64,000 nucleotides of DNA from Bacillus wiedmannii (lineage in GTDB: Bacteria > Bacillota > Bacilli > Bacillales > Bacillaceae_G), in NCBI RefSeq assembly GCF_001583695.1, contig NZ_LOBC01000019.1:1-64000 (forward strand). Direction: 5' to 3'. Under the pieces are notes generated by a model. The model saw nothing but the letters and a program-made list of their open reading frames with translations. It did no database searches and was not told where the DNA came from. Shown here piece by piece: positions 63,012 through 64,000 of this stretch; the stretch's first letter is position 1; each line of letters begins with the position of its first letter. The translations under genes and the position numbers were made by a program.

Positions 63012-64000
63012 TCACTTTTCATTACGCCATATTTGTTCTAGTAATATGCTGACAACTGTACCTACGAACAAACCATTTCCGAATATATATTGCATAACAG
63101 ACGGCAGTGATTGGAGTGCTCCAGACGGTAAAAACATAACACCGCTTCCAAATAATACAGAAACTCCTAAAACCGTTACATTCCTTTCGCTCATTGGCAC
63201 TTGTTTTATATTATGAAACCCAATTCCAATTAACTGTACGAACGAAGCCATTAAAACCGCAGATGCGACAGCGGGTGGTAACGATGCTAAGTAACGAATA
63301 ATATTTGGAAACAACGACATTACGACTAGTAACAAACATGCTAGTAAGAACGATCGTATATATTTTTGTTTCGTTAAACGTATAAATCCTGCCGTTGCTG
63401 GTAACGGCACGACACCTACAGTTGAAAATACAGAAGAAATGATATGCGAAATCCCTCCAACCCACGTACCACCCTTCAACTGTTTTTGTTCAATAGTCCC
63501 CTTTTGAATGGTAGCTTGATTTATTGCTATAATAGCTGCCACTGTATTTGAAACTAAAATACATACCATAACGAAACTGGATACAGCCATACCTGTATTC
63601 CACTTTGGAAGTCCCCAAGCAAATACATGTGGAAGTTGCACAAAATGAGTTACTTGAGATGGAATCGTCATTTTTCCTGCAATGAGAAAAAGAATCCACC
63701 CACTAATTAATCCTATTAAAACCGCATAACTTTTGACAAAACCTTTTCCGAAGTTAGATAGTATAATAACGAAAAGAAATATGCTAAACGCAATTATCGC
63801 TGTAAATCCATCGATTTGAGAAACAGTAGCAGTAATTCCTAGCATTCCTTTTAGAAATACACCGCTTAATTGTAAACATAATAAAAGTAAAAACGTCCCT
63901 GTCACAAGCGGCGTGAATAAAAATAAAATACGTCCGATAAAACCAGTGACTCCTAATCCTATTAAAATAACACCGGAAATTATCATTCCTAATTCTAAAA
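63012..64000 (-). CDS. NCS2 nucleobase:cation symporter, N-terminus cut by window edge
   Basis: Partial gene: the frame is open to base 64000. About 330 residues are visible, with many membrane helices. They include the NCS2 (xanthine/uracil permease) signature helix region SIFLFVIILSNFG and the Q/E-type site region ISSVFSTVGVVPLPATAG typical of UraA/PbuX/PucJ relatives. Substrate (uracil, xanthine or urate) cannot be decided from this part. It is upstream of gerE on the same strand. Confidence 0.85.
   Translation of the reverse strand, partial: LELGMIISGVILIGLGVTGFIGRILFLFTPLVTGTFLLLLCLQLSGVFLKGMLGITATVSQIDGFTAIIAFSIFLFVIILSNFGKGFVKSYAVLIGLISGWILFLIAGKMTIPSQVTHFVQLPHVFAWGLPKWNTGMAVSSFVMVCILVSNTVAAIIAINQATIQKGTIEQKQLKGGTWVGGISHIISSVFSTVGVVPLPATAGFIRLTKQKYIRSFLLACLLLVVMSLFPNIIRYLASLPPAVASAVLMASFVQLIGIGFHNIKQVPMSERNVTVLGVSVLFGSGVMFLPSGALQSLPSVMQYIFGNGLFVGTVVSILLEQIWRNEK

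Overview
This window looks like a chromosomal stretch from a Bacillus cereus group organism (B. cereus / anthracis / thuringiensis). The evidence is AT-rich endospore-former sequence, a backbone of sporulation genes (exsA/safA, spo0B, spoIVFA/B, spoIIB, ysxE, spoVID, gerM, gerE), protein sequences I recognise as B. cereus type, and three bcr1-family repeats, which are characteristic of this group. Nearly all genes lie on the minus strand. The layout follows the B. subtilis order safA-nad-pheA-obg-spo0B-rpmA/rplU-spoIVF-min-mre-radC-maf-spoIIB-folC-valS-spoVID-hem-ysxC-lon-clpX-tig, then rph-gerM-racE-gerE, with several local insertions. All comparisons are from memory; no database search was run.

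Region by region. 1-6.5 kb: the 5' part of the spore-coat gene exsA/safA with two tandem-repeat tracts, then the NAD de novo operon nadB-nadC-nadA (minus) divergent from nifS-niaR (plus), with NiaR-type boxes in the shared promoter. 6.6-8.2 kb: a MOSC protein and pheA. 8.3-14.8 kb: a Bce-type antibiotic-sensing/detoxification module (response regulator, intramembrane-sensing kinase, ABC ATPase and, unusually, two tandem large permeases) where B. subtilis has pheB. 14.9-29 kb: obg, spo0B, the L27/Prp/L21 cluster with an L21 leader, an RNase E/G, spoIVFAB, minCD, mreBCD, radC, maf, spoIIB, folC. 29-34.5 kb: valS under a T-box riboswitch, ysxE and spoVID. 34.6-41 kb: the heme operon hemAXCDBL with a perfect PerR box upstream, then the peroxide sensor/reductase pair ohrR-ohr. 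42-51 kb: ysxC, lonA, lonB, clpX, tig and a TPR protein.

51.3-53.6 kb is a variable patch where B. subtilis carries ilv-leu. It holds small membrane proteins, a PH-domain protein, a decayed ORF, and a degraded integrative element of about 650 bp bounded by a 66-bp direct duplication of the tRNA-Arg 3' end plus its terminator. 53.6-57.7 kb returns to backbone (ysnB, rdgB, rph, gerM, racE). 57.8-62.6 kb is a second accessory block: an MFS exporter bracketed by inverted bcr1-type repeats, two DJ-1/PfpI paralogues, a TetR regulator, a palindromic candidate operator and a possible 8-codon leader peptide. The window ends with gerE under a sigma-K-type promoter and a truncated NCS2 nucleobase permease.

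The most interesting signals are the tRNA-Arg attachment-site scar with its gene remnants, the bcr1 elements placed exactly on stop codons and flanking the MFS gene, the two-permease Bce module, and the stress-module control region at 59.3-59.8 kb. I see no CRISPR array, intact phage or intact IS element.
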